This document shows positions 14,207-15,592 of a DNA stretch of 15,592 nt, one piece after another; position 1 is the first letter of the stretch; each line of letters opens with the position of its first letter. The translations under genes and the position numbers were made by a program. The stretch spans positions 1-15,592 of the forward strand of contig JAUNAE010000050.1 in the NCBI GenBank assembly GCA_030527765.1. The letters are read 5' to 3'. The notes beneath the pieces are model-generated. The model was not told where the DNA came from and did not search any database. It saw only the letters and a list, made by a program, of their open reading frames with translations. This stretch comes from Eubacteriales bacterium (GTDB lineage: Bacteria; Bacillota_A; Clostridia; Lachnospirales; Lachnospiraceae).

Positions 14207-14944
14207 TTATAAAATTCTCTCCGGTTTGAATTTCAGATAGTCTCCGGACACCAGATGATACTGAATGCCGTGGTACTCTCCCTGAATGCTGTCGTGGAAG
14301 CGCGTCTCACCATGACTGTGAGAATAAACCACATGCTCCACCTGATAATTCTCCGCAATCCTCGTAAAAGCACTCTCCTCTTCCAGGATATTTGTGGGTG
14401 GATAGTGAAGAAACATAATAAATTTCTTCCATCCATCCGAAACAGCTGCTTCAAAAGACTGCTGCAGTCTCTGCATTTCCCGCTCAATCAGCTTGTTTGC
14501 GTGTGCTTCCTTATCCTCATCCCAACCGATAATCCTGCCCCTTCGGTCCAGATAAAAAGGTCCCTCAAAAGTGAATCCTTTTGTTCCAACAAGTGCATAA
14601 TCTTCGTAAGTGTAATAGTTGTTCTGAAGGAACTCCAGTCTCCCTTTATATTCTTTATTGAGTGCTTCCGTTTTCTTTGCATCCCAGAACATATCATGGT
14701 TGCCCCGGAGAAGAATTTTCCTTCCGGGAAGTGCCTCAATAAATGCAAGATCCTCCCTGCAAAACTCAAGATTTTTGCCCCAGGAATGGTCTCCGGTAAT
14801 CACCAGAGTGTCCTCCGGGCGGATCAGTTTGCTGCAATGTTTCTGTATCTTTTCTTCGTGTTTCTTCCATACACTTCCAAAGCGATTCATGGATTTATCC
14901 GCCTGAAAAGACAGATGAAAATCCCCTAGTGCATATAGTGCCAT
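14207..14944 (-). CDS. Calcineurin-like metallophosphoesterase
   Basis: A 245-residue cytoplasmic hydrolase with all the metal-binding blocks of the family: GDFHL (Asp8, His10), TGDHSWG (Asp52), LLRGNHD (Asn82, His83), FLHYPP (His180) and YSHSHG (His209, His211). The fourth block has Ser-His-Ser-His where many relatives have Gly-His-x-His. The natural phosphoester substrate cannot be deduced. The ATG has a GGAGG SD about 4-5 nt upstream, placed in the 11-bp gap after the thioredoxin-like gene, so the two form an operon. Confidence 0.9.
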   Translation of the reverse strand: MALYALGDFHLSFQADKSMNRFGSVWKKHEEKIQKHCSKLIRPEDTLVITGDHSWGKNLEFCREDLAFIEALPGRKILLRGNHDMFWDAKKTEALNKEYKGRLEFLQNNYYTYEDYALVGTKGFTFEGPFYLDRRGRIIGWDEDKEAHANKLIEREMQRLQQSFEAAVSDGWKKFIMFLHYPPTNILEEESAFTRIAENYQVEHVVYSHSHGETRFHDSIQGEYHGIQYHLVSGDYLKFKPERIL

Positions 14945-14955
14945 ACGTCCTCCGG

Positions 14956-15592
14956 TTAATTCTTTTCGCCAGACAATGTCTGCTCAATAATCCTGATCAT
15001 ATAGTCTTCTGTCAATTGTCCGGTCACATATCCAAAAATATTTCCGTCGCGGTCAATCATAAATGTCGTCGGCAGAGAACTGATTCCATACCTTCCAAAC
15101 TGTTCCCATTTCGTGTCCATAAGAACCGGATAGGTATAACCATTCTCCTCCAAAAAAGCGGTAATCTCTTCTACAGAACCTTCCTGCCCGTAATCCGGAC
15201 ACGCAATTCCGAGAAAAATCACTGCATCATTGCCTTCCTTTGGATATGTCTCATAGAGTTTCTGAATATCCGGCATCTCTGCCTTGCAAGGAGGACACCA
15301 GGTTGCCCAGAAATTAAGGAATACGGTCTTTCCCTTATATTCAGAAAGGGTATGCGAATTTCCATACTGATCCGTCAAAGTGAAATCAAGCGCCGGGTAA
15401 AGCTTGCGTTCGGTTGTGTTCCGGGTGGTTTCTTCTTCTGTTTCATTTACAGACTCTGGTTCAGATTGTTCCGTTGAAGTTTCTGCATTTTCGGCATTCT
15501 CAGCATTCTCATCCACGTCTTCAGATTCCTCTACGGTTGACTCTTCAGTGGTTTCTTTCTCTGGAGTTTTCTCTTCTGTAGTTGCCTCTTCT
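14956..15592 (-). CDS. TlpA/ResA-like thiol-disulfide oxidoreductase, 5' end beyond the window
   Basis: At least 212 residues of an extracytoplasmic thioredoxin-fold protein. The catalytic motif is WCPPC in FLNFWATWCPPCKAEMP, and the cis-proline region is SLPTTFMID. A C-terminal helix follows. The fold is preceded by a linker rich in Glu, Thr and Ser that continues in frame from the GTG at 15516 to the edge of the window, so that GTG is not the true start. The missing N-terminus probably carries a lipoprotein signal or membrane anchor. The family keeps exported cysteines reduced or exchanges disulfides, for example in cytochrome maturation or in peroxide or methionine-sulfoxide repair. The redox partner is unknown. 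Confidence 0.9.
   Translation of the reverse strand, partial: EEATTEEKTPEKETTEESTVEESEDVDENAENAENAETSTEQSEPESVNETEEETTRNTTERKLYPALDFTLTDQYGNSHTLSEYKGKTVFLNFWATWCPPCKAEMPDIQKLYETYPKEGNDAVIFLGIACPDYGQEGSVEEITAFLEENGYTYPVLMDTKWEQFGRYGISSLPTTFMIDRDGNIFGYVTGQLTEDYMIRIIEQTLSGEKN

Overview
The window looks like a chromosomal piece of a Gram-positive, anaerobic gut Firmicute, most likely a Lachnospiraceae member of the Blautia/Ruminococcus type. This is an inference from gene content: a YesM/YesN-style two-component system beside a sugar ABC transporter that lacks its own ATPase, a GH3 beta-glucosidase with reversed domain order, a rubrerythrin, and strong AGGAGG-type ribosome binding sites. No BLAST or genome comparison was possible. 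Every convincing gene is on the minus strand, so transcription runs from the right edge to the left edge.

Layout in the direction of transcription. (1) 15592-14207: the 3' part of a TlpA/ResA-like thiol-disulfide protein, cut by the window edge, then a metallophosphoesterase. (2) 14095-11109: a rubrerythrin and a GH3 glycosidase with touching or overlapping ends. (3) 10947-10425: a small two-helix membrane protein overlapping a YbjQ-family gene. (4) 10325-9813: a nitroreductase followed by a strong compound terminator. (5) 9575-6290: a sensor histidine kinase overlapping an AraC-type response regulator. (6) 6164-290: solute-binding protein, two CUT1 permeases, an alpha/beta-hydrolase esterase and a short GH78 alpha-L-rhamnosidase-like enzyme, ending in a terminator. 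(7) 1-182: a GCATGC repeat array that runs off the left edge.

Blocks 5 and 6 read as one glycan-utilisation locus. The kinase would sense an extracellular sugar ligand and the regulator would switch on the transporter operon. The transporter would import an oligosaccharide or glycoside, which the esterase and the GH78 enzyme, both without signal peptides, would process in the cytoplasm. The substrate is probably a rhamnoside, possibly acylated. The missing ATPase is probably supplied by a shared MsmX-type protein encoded elsewhere.

Three observations deserve most attention. The solute-binding protein's well-placed start and SD are out of frame with the body of the gene because of a 7-A tract inside the signal peptide; one extra A restores a perfect signal peptide. 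The left-edge array places GCATGC palindromes at alternating 21 and 31-33 bp steps, close to whole helical turns. Paired small hairpins sharing GCTTCGC sit in three intergenic gaps. No clearly new multi-gene system is visible; the gene complement is otherwise recognisable.
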